Part shown: positions 28,274 through 37,853 of the stretch, one piece after another | Position numbering within the stretch: position 1 is the stretch's first letter | Layout of the letters: each line of letters opens with the position of its first letter | Assembly: GCA_002499905.1 (NCBI GenBank) | Contig: DANP01000020.1 | Coordinates: 1 to 64,000 of the forward strand | Length of the DNA stretch: 64,000 nt | From: Methanolinea sp. UBA277 | GTDB taxonomy: Archaea; Halobacteriota; Methanomicrobia; Methanomicrobiales; Methanospirillaceae | Direction of reading: 5' to 3' | Program-made: the position numbers and the translations under genes | The notes under the pieces: model-generated | Seen by the model: the letters and a program-made list of their open reading frames with translations, nothing else | The model's database searches: none | Told to the model about the DNA's origin: nothing

Positions 28274-28343
28274 TAGGAGAGCCGGCCTCCGGCTTCCGAC
28301 AGTGACGAGTGTCCTCCACGGCTCCTACCTCCTCACCACCTCA

Positions 28344-29537
28344 TCACCAGACCGGTATCAGCCCGGGACTCTTCCCGGTGATGCTCCTGCCGCCCCCCGG
28401 AGTGACCACGAACGTATTCTCGATCCCCACCATGCCGACATCCTTTACTCCGTATTTCGGCTCAAGGGCAATGGTCATCCCTTCCTGCAGCGGCTCATCA
28501 AAGCCCCTGGCAATCACCGGGATTTCATCCACCTGCAGGCCGACCCCGTGACCAAGGAACTGCGCCTTCCGGTGGCCATACCCCATAAAATTTTCCAGGA
28601 ACTCAGGGCTGAGGCTATCCATAATCCCGGCATACATCTCTGACGGAGAAATCCCTGGTTTTAACTGTGAGGCCATCTCGTGCTGGAGGTCAACGCACTG
28701 GAGATGGATATCGATGGCTTCGTCCGGAACCGGTTTTCCGAACATGTAGGTCATGGTCTTGTCGGTCTGGTAGCCCTCGACGCCGCAGGCATTGTCGATG
28801 AATACCAGGTCTCCCTTCGCAAGTTTCCGCTCGCGGCTCCCCAGCACGGGTACTGCCGGACCCAGGCCGTAACACCCGCCCGGCCCGTCGAAACTGGTCG
28901 GATAGAGTGAACTCTCGCCAAACCCAAGCTGCCCGACCACAATCTCGATCCCCATCCCTCCGAACCGGACGATCCCGTGGTGCCCTTCCCGGACCATGAC
29001 CGAAAACACCGTGCTTCCGAATTCGGCTTCGCTCATCCCCCCGGTGAGGATCCTGGGGACACATTCCTCGAGCACCCGCTCGTGGATTTTTCCGGCCTGT
29101 TCCATGCGCGACAATTCATACGCGCTTTTCACGGCCCGTACCTTTGACACCTGCAGGTCAAGGGGCCTGAACCGGGAAAACGGGAAATGTTTCTGCAGCC
29201 GCTGGAACAGCGCGAGGGAGACCAGTTCTGTTTCGAGGTAGACGGTGTCCGTGATGTTTCGTGAACCCTGTGCGGCAGCCCGGTAACTGTCCATCGGTTT
29301 GATCCGGGGAAATGATGATTCAGCTAGCGCCCGTTCATAGCTCCTGCGGACCCAGAGTACGGCGTCACCGTCACGGGGAATGAGCAGCATCCCGTCCTGC
29401 ATGGTCCCGGTGAAATAATAGAGATTTATCCTCCCGATAATTGCAGCGCACTCCCATTCGCCGTTATCGGTATCCATTTGAGCGATGAACCGTTGCATTC
29501 GTTCTTCAAGTTCATCCGGCGGGACCCTGGCGTGCAT
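28344..29537 (-). CDS. M24 metallopeptidase (Xaa-Pro peptidase family)
   Basis: A 397-residue creatinase/aminopeptidase-P-fold protein. An N-terminal creatinase-like domain (about 1-150) precedes the pita-bread domain. Metal ligands are visible: the two Asp of DLVFIDNACGVEGYQTDKTM, the His of FLGHGVG, and the Glu of ALEPKYG and GIENTFVV. Most such enzymes cleave Xaa-Pro dipeptides; some are non-peptidase homologues. Monocistronic on the minus strand. Confidence 0.85.
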   Translation of the reverse strand: MHARVPPDELEERMQRFIAQMDTDNGEWECAAIIGRINLYYFTGTMQDGMLLIPRDGDAVLWVRRSYERALAESSFPRIKPMDSYRAAAQGSRNITDTVYLETELVSLALFQRLQKHFPFSRFRPLDLQVSKVRAVKSAYELSRMEQAGKIHERVLEECVPRILTGGMSEAEFGSTVFSVMVREGHHGIVRFGGMGIEIVVGQLGFGESSLYPTSFDGPGGCYGLGPAVPVLGSRERKLAKGDLVFIDNACGVEGYQTDKTMTYMFGKPVPDEAIDIHLQCVDLQHEMASQLKPGISPSEMYAGIMDSLSPEFLENFMGYGHRKAQFLGHGVGLQVDEIPVIARGFDEPLQEGMTIALEPKYGVKDVGMVGIENTFVVTPGGGRSITGKSPGLIPVW

Positions 29538-29733
29538 ACTCCAGTATGGGTGGGGATCGTATTTACGGGTAAGTTCCGGGCAATGGGCTGCGGTATGCCG
29601 GGAGATACCAGTCTGTTAAACTCTATGGCGGTGAGGATAAAGATTGGAAGAAAGATGGAGATCTCATTCCGGGGAAGAGGACCTGGTTTTCATCATCTGT
29701 GGATTTCAGATCCATATCATCATGTAAGAAAAG

Positions 29734-29740
29734 TATAATT
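29734..29740 (+). promoter_or_regulatory. TATA box of the 29766 gene
   Basis: TATAATT, about 26-32 bases before the ATG, indicates a leaderless or nearly leaderless transcript. The 228-base gap upstream (29538-29765) holds nothing else recognised. Confidence 0.55.
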
Positions 29741-29765
29741 CAGATACAATCTCGAAGTTCAGACT

Positions 29766-31043
29766 ATGGCTTCCTGGGTGAAATTAATTCTCATTGCATT
29801 CCTGTTTCTTGAAATAATTGGAAATATTTCTTCAGTACCTGCAGGAGCCACAGAGCTATCTTCGCAGATGGGCAATCCAACCATTCGGCCCGGCGCTGAA
29901 CCACATCGCAACACGTTTATCATACCCACTCTTTTTCTCCCAGGATTTTCTCATTATCCGGAAACGGCTCACGTATATGATGTCATTGATGGGCCTTTGA
30001 CAAAAGAACTTCTCGTTATGCTTCCTGTCGATGATACCCTCAACTATAACAAAACGCCTCCTGGCGGAATGGCTGAATACAGCTACCTTCCTCACGCGAT
30101 GAAGCATCCCGGCACCTATGCCGTTGACCACCATAACCCACCGGTGGGCATACGGGTCGCCAATTATACCCCCGAACCTGATTCTTGGGAGCATGACAGC
30201 CCGTATCGATCTTCGCTATCCTATGAAGTCGGAGTGGTCGGTACTCCACGCGGAGAAGAATTGTATCAGGTCCAGTACTATTTCGATGAACCGGGAACCC
30301 TCGGGTATGTGAAATACTGGAATTGGACAACAACTGCCCGTGAAGAAGTCTTTCTTGAAAATCCCCGCGACGCACTCCTCGACCCATCCATGTACATTTC
30401 ACAAACGAGCCCGGACACAATGCCGATAGTCATCGCCGGGGTCGAAGCAGGATATGTCTATCATCAGCGAAGAGTGCCGGGAGACAGCTACTATGACCCG
30501 GTCTGGATTTTTACAGGGATGAGCCGGGAAGGAACTCCAGTGAGGGTATGGGTTTGGGCATCCGGGGACAGAGGCCTTGAGCCAACATACGATGCCGTAC
30601 AGGATATGCCTCCTGTCACAGCAGTGTTTATCCATATGGATCATAAACGGGTTCTCTCATTACCACCTGATGACCCTGCGTTCGCGGAGATTGCATACGA
30701 ATCAAAGATGGTACTAAGCGCTATGTGCGGACAGTGTCCCTGCGCAATCACCCCGGACGACAGGAGAGAACAGATTGAAAACTCTTCGTACGTGGAAATC
30801 CTGTTCACCGATTACGTTCCCCTTCCCTTGAAGAATTTCTTCCGGGAGCGTGACGGTTCATATATTACATTCAATACCGGCGGGGCGCTTATCGCGTTCA
30901 ACGGACCATTCCAGGAACAGGTTTTTCCCTACACCTATGACCCGGATGACGACTACTATGGGTGGAATATGATGCTGACCTGCAGAAATCTAAGCACGCT
31001 GCGGGAGATGGCTGAGTCCGTTCTCAAGGAACGTGGGATGTAA
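29766..31043 (+). CDS. Secreted hypothetical protein (425 aa)
   Basis: Exported protein with a signal peptide (residues 1-30, core LILIAFLFLEIIGNI, ending near VPAGA). The mature part is rich in Tyr, Trp and Pro and includes a Cys pair CGQCPC near residue 320. The codon third positions are less GC-rich than in neighbours, which may mean later acquisition. I recognise no domain. Confidence 0.6.
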   Translation: MASWVKLILIAFLFLEIIGNISSVPAGATELSSQMGNPTIRPGAEPHRNTFIIPTLFLPGFSHYPETAHVYDVIDGPLTKELLVMLPVDDTLNYNKTPPGGMAEYSYLPHAMKHPGTYAVDHHNPPVGIRVANYTPEPDSWEHDSPYRSSLSYEVGVVGTPRGEELYQVQYYFDEPGTLGYVKYWNWTTTAREEVFLENPRDALLDPSMYISQTSPDTMPIVIAGVEAGYVYHQRRVPGDSYYDPVWIFTGMSREGTPVRVWVWASGDRGLEPTYDAVQDMPPVTAVFIHMDHKRVLSLPPDDPAFAEIAYESKMVLSAMCGQCPCAITPDDRREQIENSSYVEILFTDYVPLPLKNFFRERDGSYITFNTGGALIAFNGPFQEQVFPYTYDPDDDYYGWNMMLTCRNLSTLREMAESVLKERGM

Positions 31044-31175
31044 CATACCTGGAAGCAAGCTCGCGAACATTCCAGCTCATTGCTTTTTATTGCAACAACC
31101 CCGGGCATTCTGAATTGCCTTCCCTCCAGCTTCCTACCGGAACTTCAATGTAAATTCCTGACGATAGATAACTCC

Positions 31176-31670
31176 ATGGAAAACCAGTCCCCCGGCCTTG
31201 AGATCGCCATATTCGCTGCCGGCTGTTTCTGGGACGCCGAGGCCGCATTCAGGAGACGCGAGGGCGTCGTTGCAACCGAGACCGGCTACACCGGGGGAAT
31301 AGAACCGGACCCGGACTACGAGCAGGTGTGCTCGGGCACCACCGGTCATGCTGAAGCGGTCCGTATCGCCTTCGATCCCGCGGTGGTCACCTACGACCAG
31401 CTCCTCGACCTGTTCTGGGACATTCACGACCCCACGGAGCCCGGTAAAGGGACGAACGAGCGGTCCGCCATTTTCTATTCCTCGGAGGAGCAGAAGCACA
31501 CAGCCGGGGCCTCGCGGGACCGGCTGCAGGCATCCGGGAAGCACCCCGGGAGAACGATCCTCACCGGGATCGTTCCCGCCTCCCGGTTCTGGAAGGCCGA
31601 AGAGCACCACCAGCAGTTCTACGAGAAGTGCGGCCGGAGCTATACGGCTATGGAGAAGTACTGGGAGTGA
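31176..31670 (+). CDS. msrA: Peptide methionine sulfoxide reductase A
   Basis: A 164-residue repair enzyme reducing methionine-S-sulfoxide. The nucleophile Cys is in FAAGCFWDAEAAF; ETGYTGG, YEQVCSGTTGHAEAV and LLDLFWDIHDPTEPGKG are family hallmarks. A start 96 bases further up is open, but ATG 31176 gives the normal length. No obvious MsrB is nearby. The next gene on the same strand is a flavodoxin. Confidence 0.93.
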   Translation: MENQSPGLEIAIFAAGCFWDAEAAFRRREGVVATETGYTGGIEPDPDYEQVCSGTTGHAEAVRIAFDPAVVTYDQLLDLFWDIHDPTEPGKGTNERSAIFYSSEEQKHTAGASRDRLQASGKHPGRTILTGIVPASRFWKAEEHHQQFYEKCGRSYTAMEKYWE

Positions 31671-31730
31671 TCGCTGGTCCGGCAGGGGTGCGAAAGATTA
31701 TCCCGGATTGGCATCCGCACCTCAGTGAGG

Positions 31731-32222
31731 ATGACTGTGAAGACCTGCATCATCTACCACTCCTACTCGGGCATCACCCGGGGTGTTGCCGAACAGATCA
31801 GCGCCGCCTGCGGGGGAGAGCTCATCGAGGTGAAACCGCGAAAGAACTACAATAAGCTGACCGTGTATCCTTTTGGCGGTATACGGGCCATGCGGGGGGA
31901 ACGCGACCCGATCGATCCTGAGACTCTCGATGTCTCGGGTTGTGACCTGATCGTGATCGGCTCCCCGGTCTGGGCATTTAAGACCACCCCGGTTATTAAT
32001 GCAGCGCTCGCAGCCCTAGACGGGTGTGCAGGGAAACGGGCGGTCATCTTTGCCACCTGCGGGAGCCAGGCAGGGGAGACCCTCGATATCATGCGGAAGG
32101 CGCTGGAGGAGAAGGGGGCAACTGTTGTGGGAGAGTCTGTCCTGACCCGGAAGGATGTGAACGATGGTGCGAAGGTAACGGAGCTGGCCGGGCTGGTGAA
32201 GGCTGCGGGAAACCCGGCCTGA
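31731..32222 (+). CDS. Flavodoxin-family protein
   Basis: A 163-residue FMN-binding electron carrier. The phosphate loop is IIYHSYSGITRGVAE; GSPVWAFKTTPVINAAL is the aromatic-flanked isoalloxazine loop. Methanogen flavodoxins of this kind often serve stress responses, and msrA is the gene before it. The start could also be the GTG at 31725 or 31737; GTGAGG at 31725-31730 would fit the latter. Confidence 0.85.
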   Translation: MTVKTCIIYHSYSGITRGVAEQISAACGGELIEVKPRKNYNKLTVYPFGGIRAMRGERDPIDPETLDVSGCDLIVIGSPVWAFKTTPVINAALAALDGCAGKRAVIFATCGSQAGETLDIMRKALEEKGATVVGESVLTRKDVNDGAKVTELAGLVKAAGNPA

Positions 32223-32384
32223 GTCATTTGTTCCTGGCAGCCGGATCCCCACCACCACTCACCGGCCTGAATTATTCTTTCCAGCAGACCGTTGTCCCCT
32301 CATCATCCTCCGACCTGGCGGTCCGGTGTGCCGGACAGACACTTCCACCAATGCTATAATGAGGATCGGGCCAGAACACTCTTT

Positions 32385-32804
32385 ATGCGAAGGGATCTCC
32401 TGATCATTGCCGCCGCCGTCCTGATCGTGGTCGCGGCCGCTGCCGTCGTCACCCTCTCTTCAGGAATCGCCCGGGCAGACATCCTGTCGGTCACCACTGA
32501 CAAGGACCTGTACCACTCGAATGACGTGATGAAGATCGCCGTCGATGTCACCTCCTCGGGAAACCTCGACAACACCCTGCTGAAGATCGAGGGGATCGAG
32601 GACCGGTACGGCAACCTCCGGCTTACACGGGAGATCGCGGCGAACCTCTCCCCGGGGACCAACCAGTTCACTGAGGATTTCCGGCTCCCCTCCTGTTCCC
32701 ACTGTGCCGGGCTCGACGCGGGCACCTACTTCGTTAATGTCACCATCGAGAAGGATGGCGTGATCATGGACATGGTGAGCCGCCAGGTACGGATAGAACA
32801 GTAA
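32385..32804 (+). CDS. Membrane-anchored hypothetical protein
   Basis: 139 residues: one N-terminal hydrophobic helix (LLIIAAAVLIVVAAAAVVTL) and an extracellular beta-sandwich-like domain (TTDKDLYHSNDVMKIAVDVTSSGNLDNTLLKIEGI) with a CSHC pair. The strand pattern resembles immunoglobulin-like or MG2-type domains. Start at 32385 because the signal anchor begins there. Confidence 0.6.
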   Translation: MRRDLLIIAAAVLIVVAAAAVVTLSSGIARADILSVTTDKDLYHSNDVMKIAVDVTSSGNLDNTLLKIEGIEDRYGNLRLTREIAANLSPGTNQFTEDFRLPSCSHCAGLDAGTYFVNVTIEKDGVIMDMVSRQVRIEQ

Positions 32805-32845
32805 CCATTTTTTCCCTTTCCCACCGGGAGGAAAGGGGTGCGGGT

Positions 32846-33343
32846 TCACCCCCGCTTGTACCCGAACTTCCGCAGCAGGTCGGTCCGGTGCTTCACGTCC
32901 TCCGGTCCCTCCACTCCCACCGGTGAGAAACCATCGATAACCCCCATGATCCCGCGGCCAAGGGAAGATTCGGCGATGACCACGTCGACCGGGTTTGCGG
33001 TGGCGCAGAAGATGGTGCAGACCTCCGGGACGTTCTTCACGGCGTTCAGCACGTTGATGGGGTAGCAGTCACGGAGGAAGATGATAAAGGAGTGCCCGGC
33101 GCCGATGGCTAAAGCGTTCTTCGCGGCGAGATCCTTCAGTTCTTCATCGGATCCCTCGACCCGCACCAGCCGGTCCGCCGATGCCTCGCAGAAGGCCAGG
33201 CCGAATTTTGCCCCGGGAACGGCACCTGCCACCGCCTCGTACAGGTCTTCCACAGTCTTGATGAAGTGAGACTGGCCCAGGATGAGGTTCACATCCCCGG
33301 GCTTCTCGATCGGTACACGGGTGAATGCAACAGGTTCAGTCAT
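32846..33343 (-). CDS. Adenosine-specific kinase family protein
   Basis: A 165-residue protein of the archaeal adenosine-specific kinase family (COG1839 type). Signatures are GQSHFIKTVEDLYEA, FGLAFCEAS, LAIGAGHSFIIFLRDCYPINVLN and TANPVDVVIAE. It would phosphorylate adenosine, feeding nucleoside salvage. A TATA box at 33375-33381 places the transcript start just before the ATG. Confidence 0.85.
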   Translation of the reverse strand: MTEPVAFTRVPIEKPGDVNLILGQSHFIKTVEDLYEAVAGAVPGAKFGLAFCEASADRLVRVEGSDEELKDLAAKNALAIGAGHSFIIFLRDCYPINVLNAVKNVPEVCTIFCATANPVDVVIAESSLGRGIMGVIDGFSPVGVEGPEDVKHRTDLLRKFGYKRG

Positions 33344-33374
33344 ACGCGTTCTGCATATCCATCAATCCTGCCGG

Positions 33375-33381
33375 ATATAAT
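33375..33381 (-). promoter_or_regulatory. TATA box of the adenosine-specific kinase gene
   Basis: The minus strand reads ATTATAT, 32-38 bases before the ATG at 33343. Confidence 0.5.
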
Positions 33382-33552
33382 CCCTTGGGGCTGTTCCAGG
33401 AGCGCCCCGGCCGGGATAACCTCGTGTTCCGTGCGACACTCCGGGGAAGATGGGGTGTGGCAGAACTCCACCAATGAGAAAGGGGGGGCAAGTGTGCCCT
33501 GTGCGTTCACCCCGCAGGACACGTTGGGAGACCCCCAGCTGTGATCCTCTGT

Positions 33553-35388
33553 TCACGGTACGGCGGGAACCCGCATCATGGGTGCGACATTCGCACCCTC
33601 CATTTCACCCTGGGCCCAGGCATACCGTTCCCGGATGGTGGGGGGAAGTTCATCCTCCCCGATGGATACAAAGCCGTAGTGCCCGTAAAAGCCGGTGAGG
33701 TTAAGGACCGAGTGCATGTACAGGGGATCGTGTCCGCAGGCCTCAACGAGCCCCCAGACCGCCGCGTTGGCATACCCGTGCCCCCGGTGGCGTTCCGGGG
33801 TGAAAATCGCATCCACCTCCAGGCCGTCCGGGTGCTTCCTGCAGCGGGCCAGGGAGACTGCATCGCCATTAACAAACGCGGCAAAGATACGGTCGGTGGC
33901 CGGGTCTCCTGTGGTATTATGGTAGTCGACCCAGAGGGCATTGGCAACCGGGAACTCGGCAGAGATGAGTTCCCGTACCAGGGTACCACTGGCATGGCGG
34001 ACGCCGCGGACGGCTCCTTCCGGTACCGGGAACGTCGGGGCATCCTCCCCTGTGCCTTCGATGCGGTAGTTGCCCTCCGGAACATGGATTACGAACCGGG
34101 CCCCGGCCCCCTCCTTCCCGTTCTCGACAATCGTCATCCCGGTCACGCCGAGGATCTGCCGGCAGATAAAGAGTCCGAGACCGCTGTGCTTTCCGGAATC
34201 GTACTCGAAGATTGCTTCCTTCTTCTCCGCGGGGATGCCGATGCCGTCATCTTCAATGATGAGATCGAGGCCCCCGTCAGTCCGGTGATAGGTGACGACG
34301 AGGTTTTTCAGGGTGGTGCCGTGCCGGAGGGCATTCTCCACCACGTGGGTGAGAACGTCATGGAACAGCGGATCGGCAAAGAGTTCGAGGCGTTCTGCCC
34401 AGAACCTGAGAGCGACCTCTCCTGCCTTTTCCGGCGATCCCAGGGATTCAAGGGCCCTCTGGACCGGGATCCACCGGGCTGGCGAGGCACCGAGATCCTG
34501 GTAGGTCTCTGTCAGGGTAATCTGCCGGACCAGGTTCCCGGCGAGGGTCCGGATCCGGGACAGCAGGCCTGCCGGTGCCACCCCCTGATCCCCGACCCCG
34601 GCAGTGTCGATCGCCGCGATCATCTCGTTGACCGTGCGGTGGAGGTGGTCAGCGGAGATACGGGAGAGGAGATGCAACTTGTCACGAGCGGCCTGCAGCG
34701 CCAGTTCTGCAGCTACCCTGCGGGTGATATCCACAAAGGTGAGGATGGCCCGGTTCTCCGGGAGGCGGGCCATTGAGATGAGCACCTTCTGCATATCCCC
34801 GTCAGCAGTGGTAAGCGCAGTCTCCATGGCGTACACTTTCCCCTCCAGGGCAAAGAGGGAGAGAATTTCCCCTTCTTCTCCTTCGCTCCAGAACGAGGTC
34901 AGCGGTTGCCCTTTCAGGTCAGCAGGATCCTTCTCCAGGAGGGCTGCGGCATTCCAGTTCGCTTCTTCGACACTCCAGATCCCGTCATCATTCCGGATGA
35001 GAATGCTCCCTGCTTCCGAATTATCAAACAGCCCCTGGTAGAGGCTCTCCTGGGCACGCAGGCGGAGGGTGAGGAGTGCGATGAGCCCTCCGATGGCGAT
35101 CACCACCAGGGCCCTGATGAACGCCTCCGCTACCGTCAGCCCGTCCCCTCCCGCGATGAGGATGACCATGAGGACATATGTGCCGCCGATGAATCCGGCA
35201 AAGATGAGTCCCTGCTTCGGGTAGCGGTACGCTGCGATGACAACCGGAATGTAGAGGAGGTGGGGGAGCACGATGGTAACGCCGACCAGGAGACCGGCAA
35301 GGTTGATTACCAGCGTACAGACCGTTGCAGCGATGATGGCGACATTCCAGAGAGCGTCCCGCCCCTTCAGAAACGCCCGCGGGTTCAC
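33553..35388 (-). CDS. Membrane histidine kinase fused to GNAT acetyltransferase
   Basis: 611 residues, GTG start. Residues 12-112: about four to five membrane helices. 115-225: PAS-like domain (GLFDNSEAGSILIRNDDG). 226-300: dimerisation helices (LHLLSRISADHLHRTVNEM). 335-440: HATPase_c with N box ENALRHGT, G1 IEDDGIGIP and G2 HSGLGLFICRQIL. 455-600: GNAT domain with the acetyl-CoA loop RHRGHGYANA and a GFYGHYGF tail. Where related methanogen kinases usually have an RHD phosphoacceptor, this one reads ADH (H248) then LH (H250), so the acceptor is moved or lost. No receiver-domain gene is adjacent. Confidence 0.8.
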   Translation of the reverse strand: MNPRAFLKGRDALWNVAIIAATVCTLVINLAGLLVGVTIVLPHLLYIPVVIAAYRYPKQGLIFAGFIGGTYVLMVILIAGGDGLTVAEAFIRALVVIAIGGLIALLTLRLRAQESLYQGLFDNSEAGSILIRNDDGIWSVEEANWNAAALLEKDPADLKGQPLTSFWSEGEEGEILSLFALEGKVYAMETALTTADGDMQKVLISMARLPENRAILTFVDITRRVAAELALQAARDKLHLLSRISADHLHRTVNEMIAAIDTAGVGDQGVAPAGLLSRIRTLAGNLVRQITLTETYQDLGASPARWIPVQRALESLGSPEKAGEVALRFWAERLELFADPLFHDVLTHVVENALRHGTTLKNLVVTYHRTDGGLDLIIEDDGIGIPAEKKEAIFEYDSGKHSGLGLFICRQILGVTGMTIVENGKEGAGARFVIHVPEGNYRIEGTGEDAPTFPVPEGAVRGVRHASGTLVRELISAEFPVANALWVDYHNTTGDPATDRIFAAFVNGDAVSLARCRKHPDGLEVDAIFTPERHRGHGYANAAVWGLVEACGHDPLYMHSVLNLTGFYGHYGFVSIGEDELPPTIRERYAWAQGEMEGANVAPMMRVPAVP

Positions 35389-35630
35389 CGGAAGACCGCC
35401 CCCGGACAGCTCAGCATTCCCGGGACCTTCCCGTCCTCTCTTCCCTCTGATGATCCGGATCTCCCGGAGAATGGCACCCTGCTCATCTGCATACAGAACA
35501 GGTGAGGGGACAGGTATGTAAGGATTGTCATCTCACTTCAGGCAGGAAACACCCTGCCGGCCAGCTTCCGGAGCACCCTGCCCGGACCCTTCATGCTGCG
35601 CCGGATGTGAGGCCCGGGGATTCACAACGC

Positions 35631-35637
35631 TTTTATC
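35631..35637 (+). promoter_or_regulatory. TATA box of the transporter operon
   Basis: TTTTATC, 34-40 bases before the ATG at 35671. The rest of 35389-35670 (282 bases) is gene-free. Confidence 0.5.
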
Positions 35638-35670
35638 CCGTTTCGTCAGAGTTAGGGATGAGACGAATCC

Positions 35671-37845
35671 ATGGCACCGGAAGCCACCGACCAGGCCGGA
35701 GAAGCGATGGTGAAATTCGGGATGTTCAAGGGTGTCTTTGTCCCCACCCTGCTCACCATTCTCGGCGTGATCATGTATCTCCGCCTGGGATGGGTAGTCG
35801 GCAACGTTGGGCTGCTTGGGGCATGGACTATCATCCTGATCGCCTTTGCCATCACTACCACCACCGCCCTCTCCATGTCCTCCATCATCAGCAACATCCG
35901 GATCGGGGCGGGCGGAGCGTACTCCATCATATCCCGATCCATGGGACTGGAAATCGGTGGAAGCATCGGTGTCCCGCTCTACCTCGCCCTCGCCCTCTCG
36001 GTGGCCCTCTACATCTTCGGGTTCCGGGCCGGGCTCCAGTTTCTCTACCCCGGCCTCTCCTCCCTCCTCATTGACCTCGCGGTATTCGCCGTCCTCTTCG
36101 TGATTGTCTTTCTCAGCACCGACGTGGCATTCAGGATCCAGTACCTCATCCTGGCAGTGATCATCGGATCGCTCATCTCCGTCGTTGCAGTATTCCCGCC
36201 AGCGCCCCCTCCGTATGATTTTGTCACCACTCCCCCGGATATCTCCTTCTGGGTAGTCTTTGCCGTCTTCTTCCCGGCCGCAACCGGGATCATGGCCGGG
36301 GCCAACATGTCCGGCGAACTGAAGGACCCCCGGCGGGCCATTCCCCAGGGAACCCTGCTGGCCATCGTGGTGAGCGGGGCCATCTACCTCGCGCTGGCCT
36401 GGTGGCTCGCCGCCTCCGCATCCCCGGAACAGCTGGCAGGGGACTACACCTTCATGATCTCCGGATCCCGCTGGAATTACGTTGTCCTCGCCGGCCTCCT
36501 CGCCGCCACCTTCTCATCGGCGCTCAACTCACTGGTCGGGGCATCACGGATCCTGCATGCCATGGGTGAGCACACCATCATGCCCCGCAGCTCCTGGTTT
36601 GCCGCCCGCACCAGGTCCGGCATTCCCCGCCATGCCCTCCTGGTGACAGGGGGTGCGGTGCTCGCCTCGCTCATGCTCCGGGACCTCAATATCATCGCCC
36701 CGCTCATCACCATGTTCTTCCTGATCACCTACGGCATGATCAACATCGTCATCCTGATCGAGCAGAATCTCCAGCTGGTCAGCTTCCGGCCACTCTTCCG
36801 GATCCCACGGATGGTGCCCCTGATCGGAACCGTCGGCTGCATCTTCGCCATGTTCATCATCAACCCGGTCTTCAGTCTGATTGCCCTCTTCTTTGTCGCG
36901 GTGCTCTACTACATCCTGATGTACCGCCACCTGTCCGGTGCCACGCCGTACGAAGATGTCCGGAGCAGCCTGTTTGTGGCCATGGCCGAATGGGCGGCCA
37001 AGAAGTCTATGGCGCTTCCCCGGGCCCAGGAGAAGGCCTGGCGCCCCCACCTCCTCATCCCCATCATTTCACCGGCCGAACTGCGGGGAATGTCGGAGTT
37101 TGTGCGGGACGTAACCTACCCCAGCGGGTCGGTCCGGATCCTCGGGATCAGCAGGGGGGAGGAGCGCTCCCGCCTGGAGACCTGGCTCCCCTCCCTCTCC
37201 CGGGAGTTTGAGGAGGACGGTATCTATACCAAGTGGACGGTGGTGGATACGGAATCCTACACCGACGGGGTGGTCTCCAGCATCCAGGCGCTGAAGGACT
37301 CGTTCTTCTCCCCGAATATCGTCTTTCTCCGTCTGCCGGAAGACCCCGGGGAGGAAGGCGATCTCCGGAGCATCATCGGCAAGGCAGGCGAGAACCTGAT
37401 GGGCGTCCTGCTCTATGCCCCGCACCCGGCGGCCGGTCTCGGCCGGCGGCGGCGGATCAACCTCTGGATCGCCGGCCAGTGCCTGGAGCGGTCGGAGGGG
37501 CTCAATCTCCCCAACTGCGACCTCGCCATCCTCACCGCCTACAAGCTGGCCATCAACTGGGAGGCCACGATCAGGATCCTGGCACCGGTGGGAGACCCCG
37601 GCCGGGCGGCGGAGGTCCGGGAGAACCTCACCGATCTGGTGGAGCAGACCCGTATCCCGGTCCGGGAGATCGTGGTCGAGGAGCGGCCCTTCGCCAATGC
37701 ACTCGCGGGAGCCCCTCCCGCGGACCTCGAGATCTTCAGCCTTCCGCCGGACCCTGATTTCGACCAGATCCGGGAGACCATTGCAAAGACCCGGACCTCC
37801 TGCCTGTTCTGCCGCGACTCCGAACAGGAGAGTGCCCTGATCTAG
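35671..37845 (+). CDS. Cation-chloride cotransporter (SLC12-like, APC superfamily)
   Basis: A 724-residue transporter. About twelve membrane helices (residues 25-425) open with the family's FGMFKGVFVPTLLTILGVIMYLRLGWVVG stretch (split here as FGMFKGVFVPT and LGVIMYLRLGW). GAGGAYSIISRSMG (helix 3) and GIMAGANMSGELKDPRRAIP (helix 6) match cation-chloride cotransporters, which move K+ or Na+ together with Cl-. The C-terminal cytosolic domain (430-724) resembles the regulatory domain of this family (DVTYPSGSVRILGIS). It is followed 8 bases later by a Na,K-type ATPase. Confidence 0.83.
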   Translation: MAPEATDQAGEAMVKFGMFKGVFVPTLLTILGVIMYLRLGWVVGNVGLLGAWTIILIAFAITTTTALSMSSIISNIRIGAGGAYSIISRSMGLEIGGSIGVPLYLALALSVALYIFGFRAGLQFLYPGLSSLLIDLAVFAVLFVIVFLSTDVAFRIQYLILAVIIGSLISVVAVFPPAPPPYDFVTTPPDISFWVVFAVFFPAATGIMAGANMSGELKDPRRAIPQGTLLAIVVSGAIYLALAWWLAASASPEQLAGDYTFMISGSRWNYVVLAGLLAATFSSALNSLVGASRILHAMGEHTIMPRSSWFAARTRSGIPRHALLVTGGAVLASLMLRDLNIIAPLITMFFLITYGMINIVILIEQNLQLVSFRPLFRIPRMVPLIGTVGCIFAMFIINPVFSLIALFFVAVLYYILMYRHLSGATPYEDVRSSLFVAMAEWAAKKSMALPRAQEKAWRPHLLIPIISPAELRGMSEFVRDVTYPSGSVRILGISRGEERSRLETWLPSLSREFEEDGIYTKWTVVDTESYTDGVVSSIQALKDSFFSPNIVFLRLPEDPGEEGDLRSIIGKAGENLMGVLLYAPHPAAGLGRRRRINLWIAGQCLERSEGLNLPNCDLAILTAYKLAINWEATIRILAPVGDPGRAAEVRENLTDLVEQTRIPVREIVVEERPFANALAGAPPADLEIFSLPPDPDFDQIRETIAKTRTSCLFCRDSEQESALI

Positions 37846-37853
37846 GGGGATTC

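Noticed and set aside
28274..28343. Possible terminator or small RNA between the DUF3795 remnant and the peptidase gene
   Set aside because: No stem longer than a few bases and no T run.
33340..33522. A 60-codon minus-strand frame whose stop overlaps the adenosine-specific kinase start (ATGA)
   Set aside because: The overlap looks operonic, but the kinase has its own TATA box inside the frame and the composition is not convincing.
33541..34776. A 411-codon plus-strand frame opposite the kinase-acetyltransferase gene
   Set aside because: Antisense shadow; the kinase motifs on the minus strand are unambiguous.
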